Shown here: in pieces, positions 24,093-32,713 of the stretch
How the letters are laid out: every line of letters starts with the position of its first letter
How positions within the stretch are numbered: the stretch's first letter is position 1
Assembly: GCA_902798285.1 (NCBI GenBank)
Contig: CADBVZ010000011.1
Span: 62,001-126,000, forward strand
Length of the DNA stretch: 64,000 bases
Direction of reading: 5' to 3'
Origin: an uncultured Prevotella sp.
GTDB lineage: Bacteria; Bacteroidota; Bacteroidia; Bacteroidales; Bacteroidaceae
Made by a program: the position numbers and the translations under genes
Notes under the pieces: model-generated
Seen by the model: the letters and a program-made list of their open reading frames with translations, nothing else
What the model was told of the DNA's origin: nothing
The model's database searches: none

Positions 24093-25505
24093 ATGAAAAA
24101 GTATTTGATGATGAGTATGCTGGCGGTTGTGTTCTGCTCGACCTTTACCAGTTGTAAGCACGACCTCTACGATCCAGAGCGTAAGGAGAAGGATGCCCGT
24201 GAGCTCTATGAGGCCAACTTCAAGGCTTATGTGGGTGGCAATATCCATTCTAACCAGAAGTGGGGATTTGACCAAGTGTTCAAGTCGAGGGCAATGACGC
24301 GTACCAATGATGCCACCATCACAAAGACGGACGGCTATCCCCTGTCGTTCACGCCTAACTATATTGAGAAGGTAAGAGGTTTTTTCCCTGAGGATAATAA
24401 CAAGAAGCCAACGACGCTGAATACCGATGTGACATCGTGGGAATTTCATCAGAGTGCCCCGATGTGTTACGTCACAATGATTTATTCGAATACAACGGCT
24501 AACGACGAGGTAGGCATCTATTATTACGATCCTGCTAAGGAAACACCGGTTGAGGCTAAGACTTTCGTGCTCATAGATGATGTGAAGAAGGGGCTGGGCA
24601 ACTATTATCAGAAGATGATTGTGAATGATAAATGGGAGAATCCGAATCCCACTGATGGCTACTCCGTATGGGATCGTGGTGTGCAGAAGATTCAGTCGAG
24701 TCCTTTCCAGATTGTGATGGATCAGTCGTACTATTTCGGTCTCTACGTGAAGAACGGCGACAAGATCTATTACACCAATGCCAACCTGAACGAGAATCTG
24801 AAGCCTGCTGCTGGTCTGGTAGGTAAGGATCGAACGATTGAAGACGAACTTAAGAACTCGTATGTGGTAGGACTGAGTGACGATGGTATCGAAGGCTGTG
24901 AACTCATCTTCGTAGTTACCAAGTCAAATTCCACCCCTAAGGTGGTCACTCCTTCTTCACTGGATTGGTATCGCATCATAGCCGAGGACCTGAATGCCCA
25001 CGATCTCGATAATGATCAAGAAGTGGATGATACCGACTTCGACTTCAACGACATCGTGATCGATATCGCCATTGACCAAATGGGTAAGGCCCACTGTATC
25101 CTGCAGGCTGCCGGAGCCACACTGCAGATCAGAATCAACAATGATCCTGAGTTGGAGGTGCATAAGCTCTTTAAGGTAGGCGAGAAGGAAATGGTAAACA
25201 CCAAGAAGGGTCCTACGCGTGATCCTGTGGAGTTTACACTCGATGGTTATAAGGTGAAAGGCGATGATAAATTACATCCTTTTGCTAGAGTCCAGGATGT
25301 GCCAATCCATGTGTATCGCCAGAACGAGTGGATGGAACTTACGGCCCCTGTGGCACGTGCTGCCAGTAAGATAGCTGTGGCCACCGACTTCGTATGGCCC
25401 GACGAGCGTGTCAGTCTGAAGACGGTATATCCCAAGTTCCCTGAATACGTGAAGGACAACATTGACATCACGGATTGGTGGAAAAATCAACCTAAATCAA
25501 GATAA
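24093..25505 (+). CDS. Surface lipoprotein with DUF4842/DUF4114-like calcium-binding-type segment
   Basis: 470 residues. Lipobox FTSC (C21). The N-terminal NIHSNQKWGFDQV motif and the acidic DLDNDQEVDDTDFDFNDIV segment are typical of Bacteroidota LruC/DUF4842-type surface lipoproteins, where such Asp/Asn loops probably bind calcium. The C-terminal part forms beta strands ending in KDNIDITDWWKNQP. It lies between the T6SS island and the porin gene, 26 nt before the latter, and may be co-transcribed with it. A role as surface adhesin or binding partner of the porin is only inferred. Confidence 0.6.
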   Translation: MKKYLMMSMLAVVFCSTFTSCKHDLYDPERKEKDARELYEANFKAYVGGNIHSNQKWGFDQVFKSRAMTRTNDATITKTDGYPLSFTPNYIEKVRGFFPEDNNKKPTTLNTDVTSWEFHQSAPMCYVTMIYSNTTANDEVGIYYYDPAKETPVEAKTFVLIDDVKKGLGNYYQKMIVNDKWENPNPTDGYSVWDRGVQKIQSSPFQIVMDQSYYFGLYVKNGDKIYYTNANLNENLKPAAGLVGKDRTIEDELKNSYVVGLSDDGIEGCELIFVVTKSNSTPKVVTPSSLDWYRIIAEDLNAHDLDNDQEVDDTDFDFNDIVIDIAIDQMGKAHCILQAAGATLQIRINNDPELEVHKLFKVGEKEMVNTKKGPTRDPVEFTLDGYKVKGDDKLHPFARVQDVPIHVYRQNEWMELTAPVARAASKIAVATDFVWPDERVSLKTVYPKFPEYVKDNIDITDWWKNQPKSR

Positions 25506-25531
25506 TCCTAATTAACGAAATGCAATAGCTT

Positions 25532-26677
25532 ATGAAAAAACTACTAATTATCTTCGCTTTAGGTCTCACCTGTGTATCAGCCAATGCACAGGATGAGCCT
25601 AAGTTTACGGCTAAGCCGTCAGGACGAATCCTTATGGATGCTGCCTACATCAATCCGCAGCATCAGGAGGACGACTTGAAGAGTGGTGTCGGCATCCCCG
25701 ATATGCGTGTGGGTGTCGGCTTCTCTTATGGTCAGTGGAAAGGTAAGGTCGATATGGGCTACGCCTATGGTAAGGTGAACCTGAAGGATGTGTGGCTGCA
25801 GTATGACTTCGACAAGAAGAACTTTTTGCGAGGTGGTTACTTCATCCACCAGTATGGATTCCAGAGCAGCACCAGTTCATCGTTCAAGGAGACCATGGAG
25901 GAGCCTCAGAGCAACGCTGTGTTCAACAATGACCGTATGATCGGTGTAATGTATGAGTACAATGGCGATAAGTTCCTAGGCACCGGAAGTGTGGTGGTGG
26001 AGACCGACGCCATGAAGAACACTACCGACCAGACAGGCAGTCAGGCCATAGGTGCTATGACTCGTCTGCTCTATCGTCCTTATGCCGAGCGTGGCAAAAT
26101 GTTCCAGGTGGGTATCAGTGCCGGCATCGAGGGCGCCCGTTACAGCAGCAATGACGAGTTGAATCACAAGCAGTTCACGCTCTCTACGCGTTGGCCTACT
26201 CGTGTGGCCAAGGTGAATAGCCAGCAGGCTGTGGTCACCGATGCCAAGACCATGTATAAGTTCTCGCCTGAGGTGATGTACTCACAGGGCCGCCTAGCGG
26301 TGATAGGCCAGTACTTCTGGAATCAGATTACACGCGATAACGACCTGCACAGCTTCACAGGCAGTGGCGCTTATGTTACGCTGCGTGGACTCCTGAAGGG
26401 TCGCAGCTATGCACCCAACATGGGCGATGGTGGTATCGCCACTCCCGATCCGGGTAACATGGAGCTATGTCTGCAGTACAACTACACGGCCCTCTCCGAT
26501 GCCAAGGCTGGCATTCATGGTGGTTACCTGAACGACTGGGCGCTGTGCTTCAACTATTATCCCAATAAGTATATGATTTGGCGTGTGCGTGCCTCTTACA
26601 CTAAGGTCACTAACCGTAGTGGCTTTGAGGATAACGAGTGCAGCATCCTCGAAACGCGACTTCAGGTGAAATTCTGA
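25532..26677 (+). CDS. Phosphate-selective porin O/P-type outer-membrane protein
   Basis: 381 residues with a signal peptide ending SANAQ. Repeated amphipathic strands with aromatic girdles (GVGFSYGQWKGKVDMGYAYG, LKDVWLQYDF, FFIHQYGF-like) and a terminal phenylalanine (LETRLQVKF) mark an outer-membrane barrel. The opening pattern, AKPSGRILMDAAY, resembles the Bacteroidota OprP/OprO group. It would admit phosphate or small anions released by the neighbouring phosphatases. It is followed 26 nt later by a PAP2 acid phosphatase, supporting a phosphate-uptake role. A general porin remains possible. Confidence 0.75.
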   Translation: MKKLLIIFALGLTCVSANAQDEPKFTAKPSGRILMDAAYINPQHQEDDLKSGVGIPDMRVGVGFSYGQWKGKVDMGYAYGKVNLKDVWLQYDFDKKNFLRGGYFIHQYGFQSSTSSSFKETMEEPQSNAVFNNDRMIGVMYEYNGDKFLGTGSVVVETDAMKNTTDQTGSQAIGAMTRLLYRPYAERGKMFQVGISAGIEGARYSSNDELNHKQFTLSTRWPTRVAKVNSQQAVVTDAKTMYKFSPEVMYSQGRLAVIGQYFWNQITRDNDLHSFTGSGAYVTLRGLLKGRSYAPNMGDGGIATPDPGNMELCLQYNYTALSDAKAGIHGGYLNDWALCFNYYPNKYMIWRVRASYTKVTNRSGFEDNECSILETRLQVKF

Positions 26678-26703
26678 TACATTAAACATAAAATATTTCG
26701 ATT

Positions 26704-27519
26704 ATGAAAAAGCTAATGATGATCGCCGTCATGATGATGGCAGCAGTATGTGCCCAGGCACAGAGTGACAAAACTCCAGTCGATGCGTATTTCACTAAAA
26801 CAGAGATGCCTGATATGTTAAAGTGGTGTCCGGCTCCTCCTGACACGCTCGATCCGCGTTTTGCCAATGATATTATGCGTTATTTTTGGGGCAAGCAGAT
26901 GCGCAACTGTAAGGAGCGTGCCGATATCGCCATCCGCGATGCCGTTTATGGACTCGACTGCATCATCCGTGAGTTCAGCGAGCCCTTTGGACTCCAGATT
27001 TCTAAGGAAGAGACTCCTGAGATTTATAAGGTATTGCGCGAGGGAACAGCCACTTGCGACAGCATTTGCACCATCCCTAAGCGTTACTACATGCGCAAGC
27101 GCCCCTTCATGCGCTTCAACGAGCCCACACTCTATCCTGAGGATGAGCCTGCACTGCGCAAGAACGGCAGCTATCCCTCTGGTCACACCCTGCTGGGTTG
27201 GAGTTCTGCCCTGTTGCTTTCTGAGATCAATCCCGATCGTGCCGACACCCTCTTGGCTCGTGGTTTGATGTATGGCGACAGCCGACTCATCGTGGGTGCC
27301 CACTGGCAGAGCGATGTGGATGCTGCCCGATTGGCTGCTGCAGCTGCTTATGCCCGTCTGCACACTAGCGAGCGATTCCTTGAGCAGATGCGATTGGCCC
27401 GTCAGGAGTTCCGTGTAAAGATGGGTCTTGCCACGATTGTCGAGATGAAGGCTTATCAGAAGGCTCAGGCCAAGAAGGCCAAGGAAGCCAAGAAAGCTAA
27501 GGTGGTTGCCCTCAAGTAA
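26704..27519 (+). CDS. Class A acid phosphatase, PAP2 superfamily (PhoN/PhoC-like)
   Basis: 271 residues with signal peptide ending VCAQAQ. The full PAP2 signature is present: KX6RP at K126-P134, PSGH at 158-161 inside GSYPSGHT (the class A acid-phosphatase signature), and SRX5HX3D at S193-D204. It is a periplasmic non-specific phosphatase that releases inorganic phosphate. The lysine/alanine-rich tail (AKKAKEAKKAK) is unusual. It follows the porin closely and converges with a second PAP2 gene. Confidence 0.92.
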   Translation: MKKLMMIAVMMMAAVCAQAQSDKTPVDAYFTKTEMPDMLKWCPAPPDTLDPRFANDIMRYFWGKQMRNCKERADIAIRDAVYGLDCIIREFSEPFGLQISKEETPEIYKVLREGTATCDSICTIPKRYYMRKRPFMRFNEPTLYPEDEPALRKNGSYPSGHTLLGWSSALLLSEINPDRADTLLARGLMYGDSRLIVGAHWQSDVDAARLAAAAAYARLHTSERFLEQMRLARQEFRVKMGLATIVEMKAYQKAQAKKAKEAKKAKVVALK

Positions 27520-27520
27520 A

Positions 27521-27591
27521 GGCGTGCCTCGCATGCAGGACCCGATAAGTACAAAGACGTTGAGGGTCGCATCACGATAGTCAACGACTAA
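27521..27591 (+). pseudogene. Remnant of a second 5'-nucleotidase gene
   Basis: 27521-27540 matches 14291-14310 of the nucleotidase gene (19/20). 27541-27591 then matches its last 51 bases, 15470-15520, with two differences, including the stop codon. The 1.16 kb between these parts in the intact gene is missing here. It shows that a nucleotidase gene once followed this acid phosphatase. Confidence 0.85.
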
Positions 27592-27597
27592 ACAAAA

Positions 27598-27633
27598 AGA
27601 AAATAGCCTCGCCAACCGGCGAGGCTATTTCTA
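27598..27633. terminator. Bidirectional terminator between the two PAP2 genes
   Basis: AAATAGCCTCGCC (27601-27613) pairs perfectly with GGCGAGGCTATTT (27618-27630), flanked by A- and T-rich ends. Confidence 0.85.
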
Positions 27634-27658
27634 TGATTAGCGCTTCTCAGCGTTTCAA

Positions 27659-28441
27659 TCAATTGGCTATTTCCTCTTGTTCTTGCTGTTCTTTTATGAG
27701 GGCGTATTCCTTGCGGGCTCGTGCCAGTTGGGCTTGGAAGGCCTCGTTCGACAGCAGACGGCTCATCACGGCAGTTGCCTCCACCAGCGAGGCGTCGATG
27801 TCGCTCTTATAGTGGCGACCGCAGATCAAGCGGTTCATGGCATACTTCGTGGCGCGATGTATGAGTGCCTCGGTAGAGTCGGGCACCACCAGAGCTAGTG
27901 TCAGCGCATATACCCAACCTCTTACGCTGTGGCCGGAGGGGTAGCTGTATGAGTCGGCATACGATTTGTCGGCCTCGGGTATCAGCGAGGGCTCCTCGAA
28001 CTGCACAAAGGGGCGTGTCCTTTTGTAGTGGTTCTTGGCCTTACTGTTGGCTTTCTTGGCATCTTTCTGGGACCCATCCACCAACTTGAATATCTCGGGA
28101 CAGTCCTTGGGACTAATGGTGAATCCGGCAGCCGCACTGAAAGCCTTCGATGTCCACTGTGTCTCGTCGAGTGCAGCCTGCGCAGCTCTAGGCGTTAGGC
28201 GCTGTTCCTTACCCCATTTGTAGTAATAGACATCGTTCTGGAATGCCTCCGTGCCCACTTCTGGAGGAGCAGGGATGTATTTCGAATGGTCGGGCAATTC
28301 CTTTTCGCTGAGGAAGGCTGGAGCTTCCAGCGGGTCAGTGGGTTTTTGCACAAACACCATTTGGGGTGTCGTTACGCTTGTCTGCTGGGCCATCGCCTGT
28401 AGCGTCGCCCCCAGCATCAGGGTAATTATTGCCTTTCTCAT
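27659..28441 (-). CDS. PAP2-family acid phosphatase, second paralogue
   Basis: 260 residues, signal peptide ending AMAQQ. Motifs: KX6RP at K136-P144, YPSGHS at 167-172, and NRX5HX3D at N203-D214, in which the usual serine is replaced by asparagine. It is only distantly similar to the neighbouring PAP2 protein and the two genes converge, so this is unlikely to be a recent duplication. The N-terminal region WGKEQRLTPRAAQAALDE parallels that of the first copy. It is likely a periplasmic phosphomonoesterase of the same cluster. Confidence 0.88.
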   Translation of the reverse strand: MRKAIITLMLGATLQAMAQQTSVTTPQMVFVQKPTDPLEAPAFLSEKELPDHSKYIPAPPEVGTEAFQNDVYYYKWGKEQRLTPRAAQAALDETQWTSKAFSAAAGFTISPKDCPEIFKLVDGSQKDAKKANSKAKNHYKRTRPFVQFEEPSLIPEADKSYADSYSYPSGHSVRGWVYALTLALVVPDSTEALIHRATKYAMNRLICGRHYKSDIDASLVEATAVMSRLLSNEAFQAQLARARKEYALIKEQQEQEEIAN

Positions 28442-28468
28442 TATTTTATTCTGCGTTTATCCAACAAA

Positions 28469-28504
28469 TCTCTAACCACTAACCTCCAACCACTCACCTC
28501 TTAG
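28469..28504. repeat. Single arm of the TTAGAGGTGAGAG-type word repeat
   Basis: On the plus strand it reads as degenerate copies of the word CTAACCTC or CCAACCACTCACCTC. The same word family occurs inside topB (329-361 and 488-570). No opposite arm is seen nearby. Confidence 0.6.
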
Positions 28505-28684
28505 TCTCCACTATCCGCCTTGAAAAGCTCATTGAACTTCTTCTGGTGGCCTCGAGCTTATGCTGGGCCATCTTGTGAACATCGATAGAGATGCGGCGCT
28601 CGCCGGTCGAAGGGTTGTCGATGATAGAACCGATGACGCTCTTGCTGTCGCTGATAAGCTTCTTGTTAGCGCCGTTGGGGGCTT
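28501..28684 (-). pseudogene. Frameshifted 3' fragment of an unrecognised gene
   Basis: The minus strand codes ANKKLISDSKSVIGSIIDNP, then STGERRISIDVHKMAQHKLEA. A one-base loss follows, and QKKFNELFKADSGD ends at the stop codon 28503-28501. Codon use looks genuine and the 5' part is missing. I do not know the family. It sits between the PAP2 and HAD phosphatase genes. Confidence 0.55.
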
Positions 28685-28700
28685 ACTCCTTTATTCCTTC

Positions 28701-29780
28701 TTAAAAGGTGAACTCCACCTTCTGTACGTTGGTTCCATAAATCGTTTTAAAGTCATCGCGCATCGAGATGACGTGGTACCCTGACTGGCGCCACTTCTCG
28801 CCCAGACCTAAGGCCTTCTCGCGGTTAGCGTGGTCGCGATCCTCATCGTCAGCTATCAGCATGAACTGAGCGTTGCGATAGTGGTTGCCTTGGCAGTAGT
28901 TATGCATCGAGCAGTCGCCACCACTGTTGCCGAATGTCAACACGGGCACCTTACCAATCTCTTGCGAAATCTGCAACACCTTGTTGGTCTTCAGGTTCTT
29001 GATCAGCAGACTGTCCGTACGCACCAGGTACTCCTCTTTGCCCATGGTGTAGTCTACGCCCGGATTCTCGCCCATTTTGTTCGATTCCAGTCTTACGTCC
29101 ATACCAATCACCCTGTTAGGCGCAATGTTTATTGGCTCCACCAGTGCACGGCAGATGAAGCGGTCCGAACCCGATACCACATAGTAAGTAAAGCCTTTGG
29201 CCTTTAGATACTCGAATACCTCCAGCATTGGCTGATAGAAGCTCTGTCCGTAAGTCATGCCCTTGAAGCCGTTGGCTGGCTTGGCTGCGTAAGCCTTCAC
29301 GTATGCATCGAACTCAGCGATGGTCATGCCGGCATAGGCCTTGGCAGCAGCACGGGCGTGAATCATGTCGAAGTGGGCTGGCAGCGCCTTACCGTTGCGA
29401 ACAAAGTCCCTGATGGCCTGAGCTGCCTCGCGAACATCCTCGGGCGCCTTGTCTTTATATGCGGCATCGTCGAGCACACGATATTCCAGCATGTTGTATT
29501 CAAAATACGTGGGATAGAGCTCGCCCACGAACGTGCCGTCCATGTCGAAGGTGGCAATACGGTCCTCCTCCTTAATAAAGTTGGTCGACTTCGGGTTGGT
29601 CACATCCTCCACGTACTCCTGCAGGGCCGTCAGTGCCTCGCAGTTGTTCCACGATGGGAAGTAGTTCTTCGTAATGACTGCTTCAGCATCGTTCTTGCTA
29701 CACGATGTGATTGATACTGGTAAGCCGCAAATCAGGGTAGCGGCCAACATCCATACAAAAATCTTCTTTGTCATATGCAT
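28701..29780 (-). CDS. HAD-superfamily phosphatase lipoprotein (phosphoserine-phosphatase-like)
   Basis: 359 residues. Leader MHMTKKIFVWMLAATLICGL leads to lipobox ITSC (C27). HAD motifs are complete: FDMDGT (D79, D81), VVSGSDR for motif II, and FGNSGGDCSM for the metal-binding motif. It probably acts at the cell envelope as a broad phosphomonoesterase. With the phytase, nucleotidase, PAP2 enzymes and porin, it completes a phosphate-scavenging gene set. A minus-strand promoter lies upstream. Confidence 0.85.
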   Translation of the reverse strand: MHMTKKIFVWMLAATLICGLPVSITSCSKNDAEAVITKNYFPSWNNCEALTALQEYVEDVTNPKSTNFIKEEDRIATFDMDGTFVGELYPTYFEYNMLEYRVLDDAAYKDKAPEDVREAAQAIRDFVRNGKALPAHFDMIHARAAAKAYAGMTIAEFDAYVKAYAAKPANGFKGMTYGQSFYQPMLEVFEYLKAKGFTYYVVSGSDRFICRALVEPINIAPNRVIGMDVRLESNKMGENPGVDYTMGKEEYLVRTDSLLIKNLKTNKVLQISQEIGKVPVLTFGNSGGDCSMHNYCQGNHYRNAQFMLIADDEDRDHANREKALGLGEKWRQSGYHVISMRDDFKTIYGTNVQKVEFTF

Positions 29781-29800
29781 TCCGTTTGTGATATAGAATG

Positions 29801-29833
29801 CAAAGATACGACGATTTTTCGATATTAGCCAAC
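29801..29833 (-). promoter_or_regulatory. HAD phosphatase promoter
   Basis: Minus-strand TATCTTTG (29808-29801) with TTG about 21 nt upstream. Confidence 0.55.
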
Positions 29834-29879
29834 TATTTTTGCTTTTTTTGCTTGAAAGCGTTTTATTTCTTGATTCTAC

Positions 29880-30350
29880 TTACCCTCTTGCCATTTTGTA
29901 GATGGCTTCCATGTCGGCGGCGTTGAGAACCTTCAGACAGCCGCAGGTGGCGGTGTAGTCGCGGCTGCACTTGCGGGTCATTTCCTGGATTTCCTCATCA
30001 GAAATGTCCTTGCCGATGAGCTCCTTAATGTTGATGGGCATGCCGATGGCGTGGTAGAAACGCTCCATGGCCTGAATGCCTTTCTCGGCGGTAGCTTCGG
30101 GATCGGTAAAGTCGTTGGGTACATCCATCACGTTGACGGCAAAGCGCACGAAGCGGCTCAGATTCTCGTGCATGACGTAGCGTGCCCAACTAGGCCAGAT
30201 GGCTGCCAGGCCGGCGCCATGTGTCACGTCGAACATGCCACTGAGTTCGTGTTCAAGCTGATGGGTAGCCCAGTCGTCGCTGATGCCACAGCCCGTCAGT
30301 CCGTTGTGCATGACGCTGCCGCCCCACATAATCTGGGCACGGTAGCGAGC
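29880..30350 (-). pseudogene. 3' fragment of an iron-dependent alcohol dehydrogenase
   Basis: About 157 codons: RAQIMWGGSVMHNGLTG, HQLEHELSGMFDVTHGAGLA and RKCSRDYTATCGCLKVL. The metal-binding histidines of the group III (BDH/YqhD-like) family are visible (HQLEHE, THGAG). The N-terminal NAD(P)-binding half is lacking. The 5' boundary at about 30350 joins a membrane-sensor start in a different frame, so no functional dehydrogenase is made. Confidence 0.8.
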
Positions 30351-30439
30351 ACCACACCTGAGATGATCAGTACGAAACCTGACACCCACAAGGATAGTTG
30401 TGTGGAGTAGGAACTGCGTATTTTCTGGATGATTGTCAT
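30351..30439 (-). pseudogene. Truncated N-terminus of a membrane sensor or phosphatase
   Basis: ATG at 30439 overlaps the Gfo/Idh stop codon (ATGA). It codes MTIIQKIRSSYSTQLSLWVS, then GFVLIISGVV: a basic tip plus one transmembrane helix, as at the start of sensor kinases or SpoIIE phosphatases. The gene breaks off after about 29 codons at the junction with the alcohol dehydrogenase fragment. Confidence 0.6.
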
Positions 30440-31428
30440 TCGTTGTCCATCGGGTAGCGGACACCCCACTTTTGGCGGAGGCTGTCCATGAGTTGCATGA
30501 TGTAAAGTGTTTCGTGAAGTGGCATCTCACGGGGCTCTAAGAGTCCGTCGATGAGGGCCTTCCGGCAAGCCAGGAACTGGTATTCGTAGCCCGTGATTTG
30601 CTTGGGCACTTGGATATCCTCAACAAACACCCGGTCGTGGGTGTTGACGGTGATTTTCTGTGGGTTGTTGATGTTGTCGATTATCAGGTTGCCATCGGTG
30701 CCTGCTATCACGCCGATGTTGTCGCCTACGCAGGCAGCACTCGACTGGAGGTTGCATAGCAGACCGTCGGAGAGAATGAGACAGATGGCGTTGGTGAGGT
30801 CCATCCCCGTTGCAGATTTTACGCATTGACTCTCCATACTCACGATATCGGGCTCGAAGAACATACGCACGAAGTTAAGGGCATAGACACCGAGGTCGAG
30901 CAAGGCACCACCACAGAGATCGGGGCGCATGATGCGAGGCTTCTCGCCCATGGAGTAGCCCAAGGTGGCCGTCAGGAGGCGTGGTGTGCCAATACGTCCG
31001 CTGTTGATGAGGGAGAGCACCATCTGTCGGGCTGGCTGGTAACGGGTCCAGATGGCCTCAGCGAGGAATACCTTGCGTTCGCGAGCCAGGTCGACTATCT
31101 CCTTTGCTTGACGATAGTTGGCCATGAAGGCCTTTTCAACCAGACAGGGCTTACCTGCCAGCAGGGCTTGCTTCGTAACATCGTAGTGGTGGGAGTGGGG
31201 TGTGGCCACATATACCAAGTCGACATCGGGGTCGGCTATGAGTTCTGCATACGAGCCATAGGCTTTCGGAATATTCCATTGCTTGGCAAAGGCTTCTGCC
31301 TTATCCAGTGAGCGTGAGGCGATGGCATAGGCTTCGCACTCCGTGAGTGGCCCAAGTGTGATGGCTGCCTTCTCGGCTATCCATCCAGCGCCGATGATTC
31401 CAACGCGTAGTTTTAGGTCTTGTTTCAT
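30436..31428 (-). CDS. Gfo/Idh/MocA-family oxidoreductase
   Basis: 330 residues. N-terminal Rossmann motif VGIIGAGWIAEKAA binds NAD(P). The catalytic-lysine motif appears as CLVEKAFMAN instead of the usual EKP, as in dihydrodiol-dehydrogenase-like members. It oxidises or reduces a sugar or related polyol; the exact substrate cannot be read. ATGA overlap with the upstream LacI gene indicates an operon, so the LacI ligand may be its substrate or product. Its stop overlaps the start of the truncated sensor remnant. Confidence 0.88.
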   Translation of the reverse strand: MKQDLKLRVGIIGAGWIAEKAAITLGPLTECEAYAIASRSLDKAEAFAKQWNIPKAYGSYAELIADPDVDLVYVATPHSHHYDVTKQALLAGKPCLVEKAFMANYRQAKEIVDLARERKVFLAEAIWTRYQPARQMVLSLINSGRIGTPRLLTATLGYSMGEKPRIMRPDLCGGALLDLGVYALNFVRMFFEPDIVSMESQCVKSATGMDLTNAICLILSDGLLCNLQSSAACVGDNIGVIAGTDGNLIIDNINNPQKITVNTHDRVFVEDIQVPKQITGYEYQFLACRKALIDGLLEPREMPLHETLYIMQLMDSLRQKWGVRYPMDNE

Positions 31429-32429
31429 ATCTTTCGGGTACTATCTCTGATTTCCAAATGTGCATTGATAATGAGCTGCTGAACGCTCGTGCCGCCTTCC
31501 ATCTGATCGTAGAGCATACGGAAGGCCTGACGCCCAATCTCCCTGAGGTTCTGCTTGATGAACGTTACTCTGGGTCGGTTCATCTCAGATACCCAGTCGC
31601 TCACATAACCTGCGATGGCAATGTCTTCCGGGATGCGTAATCCCCGACTTAAGATGGCCTGGAATGCCGAACCGACCAGAAGACCATAAGTTGCCAGAAT
31701 GGCATCGGGGGGCTTAGGCAAGTTCAGGAGGTCGATGGTGTCGGAGAGGCCGGAGTTGAAGGTGGCGTATGTGCATCTGACCAACTCTTTCCTGATGGGT
31801 AAGCCCCGTTCGCGCAGGGCTTCCAAGTATCCGTGCTTACGATCGGCTGTCTGCTTCATGTGGTTAGGTCCTCCTAAGAAGGCGATATTTCTGGCTCCAC
31901 CGTCAATGAGGTGGAGTGTCATCTGCTTGGCAGTGGCTATATCGTTGATGGTGACTGAGGGGAAATCCACCTCGGCAGTCCTGTCGAAAAGTGTAACGGG
32001 GATATGGGCCTCCTTCAGTCGAGTGAGATGGCTGAGATCGACCGTTTCCTGAGAGAGGCACATGATGATGCCATCCACATGTAGGTTCTCCAATAGTTCA
32101 ACACATGCTACCTCGGTCTCATAATGCTCGTTAGAGTCGGATATGATACACATATAACCCGCTTTTCTGGCTTCGGCCTCGATATGCTTGACAATGTGCG
32201 CAAAATGGCTGAATGCCAAGTCGGGCACAATCACGCCAATGGTACGCGTGGTGTCATAGCGCAGACTCATGGCAAAGGGGTTAGGACGGTATCCGTGTTC
32301 TTCAGCCAACTGAAGGATTTTTTGTCGGAGATCGGCACTAACGCCGTTCTCGCCCTTCAGCGCACGTGATATAGTCGAGGCGTTAACCCCGAGCATTCTG
32401 GCTAAATCACGTTGTGACATTCTCTTCAT
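31425..32429 (-). CDS. LacI-family transcriptional regulator
   Basis: 334 residues from the ATG at 32429; the upstream start at 32453 adds eight residues not typical of the family. The helix-turn-helix is RDLARMLGVNASTISRALKG, with hinge RPNPFAMSLR, followed by a periplasmic-binding-protein-like sensor domain (TIGVIVPDLAFSHFAHIV; AGYVSDWVSEMNRP). It likely binds the palindromes CGCAACGCGTTGCG (32508) and CGCAACGCATTGCG (32714), both next to this gene and the GH31 3' end. It is translationally coupled to the Gfo/Idh gene. The effector is unknown, possibly a sugar from the adjacent hemicellulose operon. Confidence 0.92.
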   Translation of the reverse strand: MKRMSQRDLARMLGVNASTISRALKGENGVSADLRQKILQLAEEHGYRPNPFAMSLRYDTTRTIGVIVPDLAFSHFAHIVKHIEAEARKAGYMCIISDSNEHYETEVACVELLENLHVDGIIMCLSQETVDLSHLTRLKEAHIPVTLFDRTAEVDFPSVTINDIATAKQMTLHLIDGGARNIAFLGGPNHMKQTADRKHGYLEALRERGLPIRKELVRCTYATFNSGLSDTIDLLNLPKPPDAILATYGLLVGSAFQAILSRGLRIPEDIAIAGYVSDWVSEMNRPRVTFIKQNLREIGRQAFRMLYDQMEGGTSVQQLIINAHLEIRDSTRKI

Positions 32430-32454
32430 GACATGATATGATGTTAAAACCATA

Positions 32455-32462
32455 CAAAAATA
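32455..32462 (-). promoter_or_regulatory. lacI-type gene -7 box
   Basis: Minus-strand TATTTTTG, 26 nt before the ATG at 32429. The expected -33 position overlaps the half-site CGCAAT at 32486. Confidence 0.5.
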
Positions 32463-32485
32463 GCGATTATTGTCTTATCTTATAA

Positions 32486-32521
32486 CGCAATGGTTATTGA
32501 AACATTGCGCAACGCGTTGCG
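32486..32521. promoter_or_regulatory. LacI-type operator region upstream of the regulator gene
   Basis: Contains the perfect 14-bp palindrome CGCAACGCGTTGCG (32508-32521) and an outer inverted pair CGCAAT (32486) and ATTGCG (32504). The central CG palindrome is typical of LacI-family sites. It suggests autoregulation. Confidence 0.75.
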
Positions 32522-32535
32522 TAAAATGAGAAAGA

Positions 32536-32569
32536 AAAAACCATCGACTTTCGCAAGCAAATGGTTTTT
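32536..32569 (-). terminator. Terminator of the GH31-ending operon
   Basis: AAAAACCAT (32536-32544) pairs with ATGGTTTTT (32561-32569); on the minus strand a T-run follows. It lies about 160 nt after the GH31 stop codon. Confidence 0.6.
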
Positions 32570-32713
32570 CCAAACTAATTCAATCTTTATAAATAAAATT
32601 TTTTGTGTTGTGCACCGGTTCTGTTTAACTCTATTACTACTAAATTCGAATTCCGGTACTGCAAAGTAACAAAAATTCTATGAATAATCGATAAGTTTTG
32701 ATGAGAAACTTTA

